The position numbers and the translations under genes are program-made. This document shows positions 12,001-26,000 of a stretch of 64,000 bases of DNA, in pieces. The DNA lies in the NCBI GenBank assembly GCA_036345935.2, contig JADWOT020000008.1:9008156-9072155 (forward strand). The letters run 5' to 3'. The notes beneath the pieces are model-generated. The model was given only the letters and a program-made list of their open reading frames with translations, did no database searches and had not been told where the DNA came from. Source of the DNA: Taenia hydatigena (taxonomy: Eukaryota; Platyhelminthes; Cestoda; Cyclophyllidea; Taeniidae). Position 1 is the first letter of the stretch. The number at the start of each line of letters is the position of its first letter.

Positions 12001-14918
12001 GATCTTTTAGATTTTCAGATTAAATCTTGCGAGTGCATTGCTCTGAGTTAGACAAACTTCTTGCTGTTATCCACAGGTTGGTTTGATCAATCAAACCTTT
12101 TAAAACACGTGTTCGCAATATGGTGATTCTTCTCATCGGTTGCTGTTCAGTGAATTTGGACGCTTCAAAAGAGCTCTTTTAAAGAACAGTCAACTAACTA
12201 AACAAAGAATCGATCCAAGGTGTTTGTTAAATCAGTGTTTTAAATAATCTCTACTAGACAGGCGAATAACCGTTTTGCTAAAACAAGCACTTTTAGTTCC
12301 TACTTTACACCCATAACATTAATGGTTCCGTTGATATTTCTTTGAATTATATTCGCAGCTGATAAGTTCACTAACATTACTAGTTCTGACCTTTTTAAGT
12401 AGAACCAAACCTGTGACCTTAAAATCTTTTACGTTACCACGTTGAAGTATTTATAATTTGCGCTATGTTTGGTGAGCTGGTATATGTTGCTGTGTGCATA
12501 CATTGTATTTCTACAAATTTAGAGTGATTCCTAATAAGTTGATCTTTATGTTTCCACGGCCTCCAGCCCTTTTTGATCTTTTAACAACAATCCACTGTCC
12601 ATAATTTTTTTCGCACTTGCCTACGCCTTCGTAAATTTGTTAGGATCCCATAACTGTATTTATTAGGACTAGATAGTTGGGTGGTTCTGGTTGGCTGTTT
12701 GTGTGGCAGTTTAAACGTTCTTAATTTGTTTACTGCTGAATCAAGTGCTTTGCTTTGTCATATCGGTTTGTTGGAGTTGAGCCTGCCGGTAAACAGAACT
12801 TAGTATATTATGTGCACGAAAAATCGCAGTCCTAAGAGTGATTTAATACCGCGTTTAATTTCGTAAACGCTTTTAGCTGCTTATTGTTTTGCAATTTTGC
12901 TGACGGTTTTCTACTTTTTGCATAGTTTTTCCATGCTTTAATATTCGTTTGATACCTGTGGATTTCTAATCATCATTATTGCCGAATTAATTGCTGAATA
13001 ATGTTGAAAAATATCTTTTTTGGTGAAATTAAAGCCTTTTGATTGCACCGCACTTAAGATTTTGATGTGATTTTGATAGAAACGCTTAATGATATTATTT
13101 TAGTTAAATCTTCGAATGCGCTTTGAAACTTCACCATGCGTTCGAAAAGGAGTGAGTTGTTTCTTTGTGTGCAATGTGCCAGTTGTATTTTTGCTCTTAT
13201 TCCTTACATGATAATAGAAACATCTGTCTGGTTTTGTAATGGTGCCACCCCATCTCGAAAAGATGCCGGTCTCTGCTCTTGTTTTCTATAATCCCTTCCA
13301 CTTCACTATAAATCCCGATATATGATTCGATTCTAATCGACTGATTTAATTTGTAAGTACCAATGTTACACTGCTTTTTCCCTCTCTTTCCTGTATGGAT
13401 AGTGATTATGCGTGGTACCTTTCCCACATTTTAAACTGGCGCATTACATTGCTGAGACTATGACAGAATACTTACTGCTTACTCCTTAAGTTGTAACCTT
13501 CCCTCTAACTAGCTATTCTGAAGATGTGCAATCAAATGGTTAGGTTGCCTTTAGCTGACCAAATATTGCTTGGCTTAGGTTTGTCTGCACCAAGAATGCC
13601 TCAACTTACAAAGCTTGTGACAAGATTTTCGTTGATTGCCATTGCTTTAGAAGTATAATAAGGAATGGGAATATATGGTATGGAATAACTTCAGTCTCTT
13701 GTGAATAGAACAAAATGACGAAATGAGGGACATTCGCAATAGACCACGGTAGAAATGCATTATGGTATTTTCTGCCTTCAAGTCAAGTCTATGCAATGTG
13801 GGAGGAATCAGATGCATAATAGCTCACATAGTACGGTTCGTTGCTCTTGGAATAGTTCATCCTAGTTTGCAAGCTTATAGTACCGTTTGTGAGTTACCTC
13901 TTAAACAATCTCTGCTCAACCGCAGTTTTACTAAAATCTTCTGGGACATATTGCCAAAAACTGTCATGTTTCGAGTAGAGATGGGATGTTACTTGCTAGC
14001 ATTGGCTTTAAACCTTTATTCAACGAGAATTGGCTATCAAAACAGCAAAAAAACTTATTTCTGAATTTTTTTATTTTGACTGGTTGATCTAAATAGTCCT
14101 TTTTATTCAAAGGAGTAAGCAGTCCTTGAGGATTGATTTTACAGGTAGGACCTTACCCAATAATAAACTTGCCATACTGATTTGTTACATTGTAGTGAAT
14201 CTCTTGGCTAAAATAGTCTAGAAGGGTGCATTCTACAGAGGTCATTGACGTGTCAGAGTTCAGCATGACAGATAGGCGTGTATTCGTTGATGTGAGGTCT
14301 CCAGTGGCTGCAGTCTGATTGTTTTTAGTGACCTGATAACTCTGGTTGTGGAGCCATGGTTTGAGGCGTACTCATTGTGACTGAATGAGTGTCTTCCGGT
14401 GGAGTTGCTTGTACTTCTCGCATGCGCATAAATTCAATTGGATTTGCCACGCCTCTAATGCCGTTTGGGGAATCATAGCGCTTTCTAACTATTCTAAAGG
14501 AGCCTTAAAACGTTATAAAAAAGGGGAGGCATTTATGACTTAAGTAGAACTATTTAATGACCAATTTTGTAAGGAAGTTACTGCCTTATATCACTGATTG
14601 AAATCGTATCTTAACCAAAAGCACAAAGGCGATAGGCAAAATAAATTTTATTATGTGGAAAAATTTGAAATTTATTTCTCAAAATGAATGAATGCTCTAG
14701 CTCAATGTTCAGACCGAGGAGACTAACTTAACCGAAGTATTTTGTAATGCCAACTTATGTAAACACAGTGCTTCAAGATGCATTTATGTGAGTTTGTGCT
14801 TTGTCCACGACTTTTGGATGTGTATTGAGCTCTCTCATGGCTTCAACTTTTGCTGCGGTGAAAGCCTTGGTATAGTTTTTCATTACTCCGGATGCGCTCT
14901 CCCTTATTCCGTTCGCAG
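12001..14918. other. intergenic / possible DLG upstream region
   Basis: AT-rich, T-rich on the plus strand, with no recognisable gene. The longest open frame (13762-14064, plus, 100 codons) matches no family I know. The DLG initiating exon, which must end one base into a codon to fit 14919, should lie here or further left. I could not identify it with confidence. Confidence 0.5.
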
Positions 14919-17065
14919 GTGCAGAACGAGCTCTGAGAGAAGTAATTGCCTTCCGAGATGGTCTGGACAAACGGACTGACAGAGAGCTGGTGGCTGCTCT
15001 TGATCGCGTGGTCGAAGTCGTGCAAAATCACTTTTACCATGCCTATCTAGGTGCGTATGCTCCGTTTTTAGTAAATTCCTAGGCCTGCTTTGTCCAAATA
15101 CCTGCAGAGATTTAATCTGGTGTTCATACAATGCAACTTAGCACCTTAAAAGGTTAAAATTTCACATGAAATGTGAATTTCTTTGACGATTGGGGAAGAT
15201 TCGGTTCAGTGTCGACATCAAAACCCCAGAAAAGTAGTCCCTCAGCATGTACTTTAATTCAAGTAACAGATAGGCACGTGAGCCACGAGCAATGTACATG
15301 CAAGGAATGCGTAGATGGGTGCCCCCACGTGGATGCGCGTTGGCGTGGCAGTGTGCTGGGCGTTCCGGGCGTCAGCCAGCGGTGGAGTGACTGCAACCGC
15401 CTCTTTTCCGGACACTTCAGTGCAGAATGCCGACTGCTTGCCTTCGTGTCTTTCCAAATGGTCCGCGATCGCACGATACGGTGGGCTTTCTTCAGATCGA
15501 TCAAAATGAGTCCCTTTGCTACTTCGGTGCAACTTGCTCGTACTCATTACCCTCCGTTCAATACCCAATCACGAGCGGGTTATCTTTGTGGTTCCTATAA
15601 AATTGTTTTGCGAATAAGAACCTTTCGATAAATCTGGAAGTTTTGTGACAATTTTGGCGATTTTTAAGCGACACTTGCTCATGCGCATCCAATTATTTAC
15701 CTCACTTTTTAGTTGGCCAATCAAATATTTGTAGGATTGTGGACTTTGGAATAATTGCGTGGATTAAGTCTAAATTCATCCGAATGGTATTTCTAAGTGC
15801 TTTGGTACTAGTCTCTCACCTTCCTTCTATGCAAAAACGCGGGACATAAAATGATGTAATGGATGATCGGGTTGCGGTATCAGCGTCGGTACTTTTTCAA
15901 CATTTTGCTTTATTGTTCCCTATTTCCTACCTGTTTGGCAACATGAGATCATTTCTGGTTTACAATCTTACTACCTTACCAGCATATTATGTGTGGATTC
16001 GTCGTATGGCCTTTCTTCAATGGCATTGACTACGCTGTGCTAATGTTTCGACTCGGTCAAAGCACAATAATGTGCATACTTCCTTTTAATGGACCGCAAA
16101 AAATTAGTATTCTGACAACGATGAAAAATGCAGAGTCTATGCTCTTATCCACCCCTACTTTCATAAAAAATGGACCTCTACGTTATTAAGTACGAAAAAT
16201 AGAACCAAATATAATCTTTGTAGCTGTTTCATGGACACAGTTCCATCGGCCCTGTAAGTCAAAATACGTACGTCTGCACCGCAGAAGAGCGGACGACTTC
16301 TTTGGCAAACTCACCAGTGACATCTCAGTTGCTCCCTAAAAGTCTATCGCCTAGGCCTAATAGTAATACTCATGTTGAGCTTCATCCTAAGGCTTTATTC
16401 TGCAAAAACTTGATTTTTCGCCTTTTAAAAAGAAACTGGCTATCACCATTTGTATAAAAAAATCTGTTGTCGAGTTCTACTAACACAAACCGAATTTCCC
16501 CTTAAGAGTTCGTGCACTGACACCCAAAACGATGTACATTCAGGCAACATTACATTTGAACTCTGATGAACCGTTAGAGCCGGAAACCTGCCAAATAATG
16601 GCGTTGCTATGAGAATATGTGAGTATAGAACTTAGAGCATAGTTAGAAATTGGAATTGGTTTTTCGTGTCAAATTGGCTTTTTGTTAAATCGTTCACTAT
16701 CCCTTCCAGTAGGAGCTTCACCCTTTTTGGATCCCAACCCTTCTATGCATCGTTTTCTCTGTTACAATGCATTGCTACTATAAAATTGTCAGTTTATGAA
16801 GTCCCACAAAATTGTTTGCTCGACGTTGTGCGCAAAGAGTCCAAATTTTCTTTCTCAAAACATGTTTCTTTACTGGTATCAGAAGGAAAGTATCATGTTT
16901 AAAATTATTTTTCCATTAACTATAGCAATTTTCCAAAAAAATGTCACTCTTCACCACACTAGTAATGACCCTCAGGTATTTTTTCGCATTGGACAAGGAA
17001 GACAAATAAAGTGAATGGCTTTATTATAGAAGTACGTGATTTCTACAAGACGACGCTACTTTCAC
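14919..17065 (+). other. L27 domain exons of DLG
   Basis: Exon 14919-15050 encodes [20 protein letters not shown] and FYHAYL. Exon 17030-17211 continues [16 protein letters not shown]. Together they match the L27 helices of DLG (RALHLLEEYRSKL...FYEVTLL), used for heteromeric assembly with other L27 scaffolds. The split inside the domain and the phase-1 junction both fit. The rest of the second exon is a Ser-rich linker. Confidence 0.9.
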
Positions 17066-20000
17066 CGTCCATTCCGGTGAAGGTGAAGGCTGACATGGCT
17101 CTCGACATTGCTGGTCGGTGGGAGCAGATTGATCAGTCCTCCTCGGCTCTTTCCACCTCCTATACCCACTCACAGCACAGCAACAATGAGCTCACTGGCG
17201 GCGTAAGATCCGTAAGTGGTGCTGCTTCATTTTCCTTCCTCTCTACCTGATCTCTCCCTCTCTTCTCTGTCTGTTATCACTCCTAGAAACACGTTTACAT
17301 TGCTTTTTTGTTTGATTAGACAACCATCCTCGTACTATGAGCCCACTTCTTTCATAACTTCTGTCTCTAACTCATAGGCGATAAACGGAAAAGCGTTTAG
17401 CGTCTACCTTCGCTAGTTTCTAGGACATTTAATTTGTCTAGGATTTGCCACAAACAAGCGGATGACTTTTGTGCCCCGTTTGCGTTCACTCTTGAGTTTC
17501 TACTTTGAACATTTCGGTCCATCTTTTCTATCTTTCCTCCCATTATTAAACTATGTTTATCTGCCTTATGGGTCGTGAGTTTCCAATGTATGTCGTTTCA
17601 TAACCTCAATTTCGTAATTATCACTGCACATGAGGTTTCATAATAAAAAGCAGAGCTTTTATGCTTTGTAAGTGATCAAAATGGCGTGCTTTAGAAGGAA
17701 AGTTTCTTGCATTACATTTCGATATGTTGGTGTGATTTCTCCCTGTTGAATGAATACACTTGGCATCTGAAAAAACCCAACTGGAATGTCGGTTTACAAA
17801 AATATCATGGCATTCATGGCTTATTATTGCGCTTTCAAACTCAAAGCCCTCCCATATTGTTGTCCCAAAAATATTGTTCACTGCCTCAACAAACGGGCAT
17901 ACCTTCTTAAAATATGAATGATTCAATACGATGTTAACGGTAGAGATGGCGTTTTACAGGCATTCATGTTTGTTGGTGACTACGACCTGGCCAACTTACA
18001 CTTGAGTGTCACTTATTGTGAATGTTGCCAATTCCGAAGTTGGTTTATTATGCGCATCAACCTTGCGATCAAGTTTTGTTAGTCTTGCTGGGTAAGAGTG
18101 TCTTCTCTTGCTGGATTTTGCCTCCTTCCCTTCCTCCCACTGTTGCTTCGGATTGGGAGAAGTCAACCAAGTGCATCTAATTTTCTCAAGAGGGTGGGAC
18201 AGCGTAATTGGATTTAGGAGATCAGGTCAGAAAGCGATCATTTGAGCCTGGCAACATCCAATAGCCTGCTTCAATGCTCGTGAAATGCGTGCCTTCTCTC
18301 TTTACTGTTACTGAAAACTTGAGAAAAAAATAATGCAATGCTTTCAATCATAACGTTGAAGGCACCACTATAATGCTCACATGGACGCCCCTACATTTCC
18401 AAATGTGTCGGCTGTTGGGTGACAGGCCGCACCACTTTTTACCCGGTTCAATTACTCTGACAATGCTGTATACTATGAACAACAATAGTTAGTTGTTAAT
18501 CGTCACAATTTCATGAATCGTTATAAAGTCACATTATTTTTTTCCTACTGAACGCCTGAGAAAGTCCGTTGTACCATTTTTCTAAGCAGAAAATCCTTTC
18601 ACACTGAGTCAAATGTAAAAGTAAAGTGTGTTCTGCATAGTGATAGTAAAACTATTGGTAATCTCTTTCACCGGCTTCCACTCATTCTTGCTAAGCATGC
18701 GAACTATTTGTGGACAAAGTTTTTATTAACTTTTAAGTGCATGATTTTATAAATAGGCAGACTCGTGACTTTTCATATCACGCAAAGTTGCGGGTTATGC
18801 CTGTACAGACGCATTTGAATAGAGGGTTGCAGTTTATTTTAAAAAATCACGAATAAATTCTAACTTTAATAGCACCAGGTGTCAAAAGAACTCTACCACT
18901 TTTGAAAACAAAGCGGTTTAAAGTATGTAAGTCCTATGTAGTTAACGATATCTGTTGTAAAACAGCATAAAAGAGCACTTCAAAATTCCTCACCTTATTG
19001 TTTGTTAATAGCATTAAGAAAAAAATCCCAGCTACGTAGCCTTGTATTAGAAGAGCTAGCATGCAATCTGGAATTGAACAATACGAAGTGTTTGCCTTAA
19101 TACATGAATAATTTATTTCACCTACCCAAATGATAAGTTGGGTAATACAGTGGTACTATTGTGCGATTCGTTTTAGCGTTCCTTATCCCACATAACAAGA
19201 CCGGCGGCCTTGGATTCGGGTACGAGTAAGAAGAGCATCTCGAAGGATCACACATCAGTAGTGACCAGCTCATTCGGTCGTCCTGATTTGAGACGACACC
19301 ACCAACACCGTCAGCACCAGCACACCAACAGCAACAACAACAACCAGGAGAGGCATCACTTGCATCGTGTGAGAGATGCCAGCGAGCCACTGTTCGACGA
19401 CAACACCGAGGAGAGTTCACAGCCGCCGAGTTTTGGCTCTGTCTCGACGTCCAACTCCTTTTCAGAGCGACAGCGCGCCTTCTCATCGACCTTTCGAGTC
19501 CAACTGACTCGAGGACCCCAGGGCTTCGGCTTCTCCATCGCCGGAGGCACTGATCAGGAGCCTCCCCTGCCCACCATTGATCCACACTTCGTCTACGTTG
19601 CGCGCATCTCTCCCGGTGGAGTGGCCGACTTGGATGGCCGTCTCAGGTAGCCTACTCCCCTTCACTAATGCACATCTACTTAAATTACTTGGGTCTAGTC
19701 CAATTTGATTTCATTTATTTGTTTCCATATCGCTGTGTAGCGAAATTTCCTGTTACCGTTGCGCAGTTGAATGGTGAGTAACATTTCCTACTCAGGAAGG
19801 GTGATTTCTGATTTAACAGGCATATTTTTCGCTCTTTTTGGTCTTTGGATGCGTGCAAATGTGTTATCATGCTTGTCTAGAACGAAATCAGATAACTGGA
19901 AAAAATATACACTTTTTTAATTCATTGCTCTATGAAACCACTTATATAATGCTTCGCCTAATGAAATTATTTTAGTGTTTCGACACAGTATATCTATTTC

Positions 20001-23000
20001 CATCCACAGTAATATCAAAGCGCTGGCGCATTTATGCATTATTCTCGGACGCTATGCTCGGTAGTGAAGTCTTGTGACGGCGTCATTTTTTCCGATTCCC
20101 CTATGACACCAGTTGTCCTTCATTCTTTGACGGATTCAATTGCCATTCAAAAGCATGGCAGCTGAATCGTTCTAGGGCTATGAACATTCAGTGCCTATTT
20201 TATTGTTCAGGCAATCCATTTGCAACAGGATTTAATGCATCCAGTTATCATAGGCAGGTAAAGTAAGCCTGTCGCACATCTGTAGCGCTGAGCTCAGACT
20301 AGAAAGTCGAGAGGTTGCATACACTTAGCAAACGAATGCTTTTAAAAAAGTTCATCGGTACCAGATTCCACTCATTTTTATGAATCGGTTGAAACAGTCT
20401 GATTTGACTGCTAAAATCAAAGCACTTGTCTGTGTAAATTTTAGATGTAGGGTCCAGGTCTCGTATTTATTTTTCTGGTCTTTGCAACAGGGTCAATGAT
20501 GTCATTCTTTCTGTCAATGGATTCGGACTGGTCGGACTTCCCCATCTGAAGGCAGTTACAATCTTCGAGCAATCTGGAGCGTGCCTCGACTTGGTAAATA
20601 CTTTTGATGAATTAATTTCGCAAAATTTTCACGACTGCAAAATTTCCACATCCCCTTTATATGACAACCGGAAAATAAAGTGATGGGAAACGGAGTGTTT
20701 AGCTACCATATTATTTTCACGCGGTTGTATTTTTTTTGAAAAATAATGTGAAATTAAGTCATGCATTCGTTGTATAGCCAAGACATCCTTCCATCTACCC
20801 AAATAGCTTCTGGGCAAGACAACTGTTTCCTTTTCCACTTTGAAAAAACTGAATGAATCCTCTGCAATGAAGTAGAAAAAGTAGGAGTGGCTAGGTCATG
20901 GGCAGTAAACACGATGTGGGTAGCACCAACACGTAACCCATGTGGTCTAGATGTAACCGTTCGTTTTCCAAATTTCGTAACTGCGGCGAAGACTTTGTAA
21001 TTTTGAAACAGAACAATCCGACCTCAAGTCGCGTTTCGAAATTATGCTGGGAATTGGAGCTTTCGTTTGCTTGACTGAGTTCGGAGCCCCATTGAATGGT
21101 AGGCTTCGGCTTTCTCTCATTGAATGTTGTTAGTGCAGTTTAAGCGCACATTCCAGGGCCAAGCTGTTCATTTCACTGGAATGGCAATTATTTTGCTGCG
21201 AGACCCGGACAGAGATTGGGTGTTGGTTTTCCGCCCACTCATTTTTTCAATAACATTATCTAGCCAATTTTTGTGTTCACAAGGTCCCAGTTTATTTCCG
21301 TTTTGAAATTTTGGAGAGGAGCGGGGTGACATGTGTGTATTCTGATTACTCCAGTCATAAGCAGTTAGCATAGCACACCTCACCTTATGCACACGATGGT
21401 GGCGGAAGCTTTTACCCTAAACGTCAGGTCTTCACTTGATAAAACTCATCCCGATATGTAAAACAAGATGATTTATTTTAACATTTGTTGAGGATTTCAT
21501 TTGGCAAGCGCGTTTTGACCAGTAATTTCTCAAATTTCGTTTTCTATGCGTGGAGGAATCTCTATACAGGCCTAGCAACTTATGCGCACCATATTTTGCA
21601 TTCGGGACATAACATTATTTGGTTCATATCAAAGATCAAAATGGCATTTAAAATTCTGACGTGATTTTCAAACTTGTGGTGACTGATGCTTTGGCAAACT
21701 AACTGCTCTGCTGCCTTTAAATAGACGTGCTTGTGCTTTAAATGGGAATGTGGAAAAGGACCTCATTCACACTCCTCGATGCTTTTGAAAAATGAATAAA
21801 AATGAATAATTTCAGCCCTCTAGTCTATCCTGACGACAAAAAAGCCAAAATACCGGGGCTGAATGTGTGTTATCGACGTAGAGAAGGGCTTGGGGGCTAC
21901 CGGCATGGCCCAGAGGTTAGGCCGCTCGACAAAGATACATCGTCAGAGCCCTAAGTGAACCGTTACCAAAGTTACGGCTCAAACAAACAAATAACGCACC
22001 ATGCAATATTGACGCACTCCATTTGCTCGACCAAATTCTTCATTATGTCCATTCGAGAGGTGATGGTCTTTTTACACTACTTGAAGGCTTTGTAGACCGC
22101 TTGTGTCTTCGCCGTTTGCTTAAAGGTCATTCCTTCACCACAAATTTCCCTCCCATGAATTTAAAAGTGAATTCAGCTCAGCTGATTGCGTGGCTTTGAT
22201 TTATTGTCTGTTATTACTCCAGCGTCGTCTACCAAGACATCGTAACATAAGTGCTCATGGCTCAAAATAATGTCAGTTTACTTGAGAAAACTCACCACTC
22301 AAATGCATTCTTTTGGAAGGATTAATCGCATCCTTTGTGAATTGTTTAACTGTTTGCTTATTCCAACCTACGCAGTTCTACCACACTAATTAATGTCTAT
22401 CCTTCCCAGAAGTATGTTTGCGAGGCGTTAAGTAGTAAATTTGGTGGTTATTTGCCTTATTAATTGAAAGGAGTGGTCCGGTGACGATCCCTTTGCCATC
22501 AACTGAGTTTGTACATGCGAGCTCCCAATCCACTAATCGGTGGGCTGACTTCAGAGCAGACGCCTACCCACCGATCGTATGTGGGTGACCGAAAGACACA
22601 CGAGGAGTCCATGCACGCCCGACGGTCAGGCAGTTTAACCCGTCTGAGTGTCACCTGGTGGTTTTAGTCACGTACAGTTATGGTATCTGACTGGCCCTGA
22701 TCCTAGAGCGATTGTCACCACAGTTAAAGTAATCTATGCGTGGTATGAATCAATTAGGATGGGCCGAGAGAAAAGACGGGTTTACAATGTTCAACGATTA
22801 GCAATCAATTATAACTTCTGCAAAAATGAGAATCGAAGCGACAAATTTTGCATTCCTATAATATGACAATCGAAATAAGTAACTATATGAGGATTTCTTA
22901 CAGGGATTTCGTGGTTTTACAACAGCAACCTGTCCTTCGAAATCCGGTTTCTTTTATTGATACCGCTTCCTAAATAGGAAGTTCAACGACCTCCATCAGC

Positions 23001-26000
23001 CTTCACACAGGAGGTCATTCGGCCTGTGCACTTGCCTGCTTCGCCAAAGATCTCCTCTACCGTGGGCAGGCGTGGCCATACTGACAAGGGCGGTGGCAGA
23101 AGGATACACACCACGTCAACACAGTCGCGAATCACGCCGCTCTCGCGCTCTCACTGTATCATCCTACCCGCTGCTTCCAACTCGCCCTCCTCCACCGAGT
23201 CGAGCGGTCCCCCACCCACCACGGTTTCGCCCTTGTCTTCTCTCATCACCTCCTGCCACCATCCTCCTACCTCTGCCTTCTCCAACGCCGGGATCACCAG
23301 GAAGAAGACTGCGGCTGCGGGAACGGGCGCAGCGACAGCGACAGCAGTGGAGGTGGCAGAGGAAGAGCATCGCCATATTGAAGGAAATGTGGAAAAAGAG
23401 GATGAGGACGACACTGTTTGGTTTTTTGATCCAGAGCAAACTGGAAGCGGGAGGTCGGTGTCCCAAACTACCAGTAATATTAACAGCCGCGATCTGGATG
23501 CAGACGCTATGTAAGTGAATTTATCTCCTCAAGTTTTTGGTTCTCATTAACGTGTTTAGATGTATTAATGTACTTATTTTTTGTGTGGAGTTATCGTTAG
23601 TAGAAACGCCTCATGCGGATCCATGCTTAAAATAGAGTCTGTTTGAAATCTAACATGTAAAGCAAAAGTTGAGTGGTTTAAAAACCTCGAGAATCCAATG
23701 CATGAACCATTTATTTCTGCTTTCCCTGACAATTGCTTCTCATGAAATTAATTTTATAACTTGGACCTATAAATCACATACTTCTTTCACATGCCTACAT
23801 ATCGCAAATTCCAAGCCGAAGGTGGTTTATGTTCTCTTGGTCTGACTTATTCTTAAGGTTGATGATTGGTTTATTATCCACCACAAATATTTTATCATAG
23901 GCACTCCAAAGTCATAAAATTTGGGATTATAGGACTTTTGTTCCATTGTCTCTGCGAAGCCGATGCAAGAGCCATAAGGTGCAATTCGAAGTAAAATAAC
24001 TGGGCAGCGTCAGTTTAAAAGCGAAATCATGGCTGTGAAAAAATTATGCATTCTTCGGACCAAATTAATTTAATGGAACACTATTTACCCTTTTTTACCA
24101 GTCTTATAAAACTTGCTGCAGTAATGTTTTACCAGTTGAAGAAAAGCAGATTTTTTGGCTTCGAGCATGATGTGCTTTTAAGTGGACGTTCATTAAAATG
24201 ATTTTGTTCCCCAATTCGTCCAAGCCCTTTCGGCGTTGACTGAGAGATTTGCCTACTGCTTATCCAGACAGACTCAAAATTTGGTCCATCATAGAATTTT
24301 GCTGCCTTTGAAACATAGAAAGGTGCGCCCTTTAGCGCGCCTCCGCCCCTCATCATTACTGCCTCAAGTAATACTACGTCGGTGAGTAAAGTTTGCTTTA
24401 CTTTTTAACAGGCGATTTGGAGAACCTACCTGCTTTCATCGAAACTGCAATTAGTTTAGTCACTAACTCGCAATTTTTCGTTAGCGGGGTCTAGTTTTAA
24501 CTCTAGAACGGATAACCTTGAACCTCAAACCCTAACGCTGAAATCCATGAAAGCAGGTCACTTCTCGGTGTTTTCGAAACAAGAGTAAAATCTCAAATTT
24601 AATTCTGAAAAGTAGATTTACGCAATTTGTAGCAAGATGCCTTATTTAACTCGAACGGAAGGCTTTGTGTTAAGCAAAAGCAACGCTCACCTTAACGATC
24701 TAGTTGTTATTTAGATTTGTGAATAGAAAGAAATTTCGCTTGCTTCGTGTCCGAAATTTGTCTCCATTTTCATTTCATTATCTCACTTAGTGCTTGACTG
24801 CGCAATATAACTGTGCACATAATTTGGATAGATCAAGCAGCATCAAGGTTGCAGTGGAAGACGATGCGCTTTCAAAGTCAGGAGTAGAAAGGGTGGGCAA
24901 AAAAATTCCTCAGACGAAGAAGCCATCATCTCCTATTCCGATCAATCATTGGGAGCTGTCCACCCGTCCACAGCCTGATCCCTCTCCGGGCCCGGTCATC
25001 GTCGAGGTGCCGTTAGTCAGGGGCACGAGTAATGGCTTTGGCTTCAGCATCGCTGGTGGCATGGGAACGGAGTTTTTCGAGGGTGACTCGGGCATCTTCA
25101 TCACTAAGGTATTCTCGTGGGGCAATTAAATGCCTGTGTCTGATGTTCGCTGTCCATGAGTGAATGAATGTCCGCAATCTTGATGACTGGATTCCAAAAA
25201 TAAACATTTTATTTGAACCACTCTTGGATAGAACAAACATAACATTTATTGTTGCCCCAGTTTGAGCAAGCAAATCAGTAATTCTGTGTAAACAGGAAGG
25301 GCACTTTTAGGCTTGGATGCATAGAAGCGTATTTGTACAATTTATCAAGGAGCTCGTAACTGTCATTTCGTTTTGTTCTTATTTTGAAGAGAGGCCTATA
25401 ACTCTCAAAACTGAAAATTGAGTGAAATAAAAATATTTGCTTGAGGTTTAATCCCTACAGTATGACCGCATTAAATGTTCCTTCTTCATTGGCTTTTGTT
25501 TTCATCATGCGATTAGCAAATAGGTTCGTATTGGATAGTCAATCTATCCTAGGAGATTTTTTCTGTTTTTGGAGAAAACTATTACCTTAAAAGATTTGGA
25601 TTGTGTGTAGAGCAGTAGAAAGGAGAAAGGAGTGACTTTCTGGGTTGGAACTTTTGACTGCAGATCTCCTGGTGGCGCAGGAGGTGCAAATTCGGTGGTG
25701 TACTGCATGCTCGCTGTCCAGACCTTTTAGCTTATTGCAGTCAAATTGCTCGGTGATTTCAATTAACCCACCACAAAGAAACGCTCTAGACTTTCGGCAC
25801 CACTCGCCTCTCTCCTGTCTATACCGCGTAGCCTGACCTCTCTCCTTTTTTCAGTTTATGAAGTTTAACTTCTAGTTCGCTTCAAAATCTCGGCTATAAG
25901 GATAATCCTTTTAAAAATTGTATTTTTGAGATTGGCGCCTCAAAGTAGATACGTGGCAGCCAACTTTTTTGAGGTTAGGCACTAGTGCTTTCCAGGCCTA

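Noticed and set aside
14773..15131. Minus-strand frames opposite the L27 exon
   Set aside because: Antisense shadows of the DLG exon, which is confirmed by homology on the plus strand.
16563..16590. Hammerhead-like CTGATGA...GAAAC string
   Set aside because: The bases between the two core motifs (ACCGTTAGAGCCG) do not pair into stem II, so the ribozyme fold is not supported.
17621..17926. 101-codon minus frame in a DLG intron
   Set aside because: No recognisable motif, AT-rich composition, no splice context; consistent with chance.
23072..23518. Second long plus frame over the DLG linker exon
   Set aside because: Only the 23026-frame is continuous with PDZ1 and PDZ2 through both splice junctions; the other is a shadow of GC-rich sequence.
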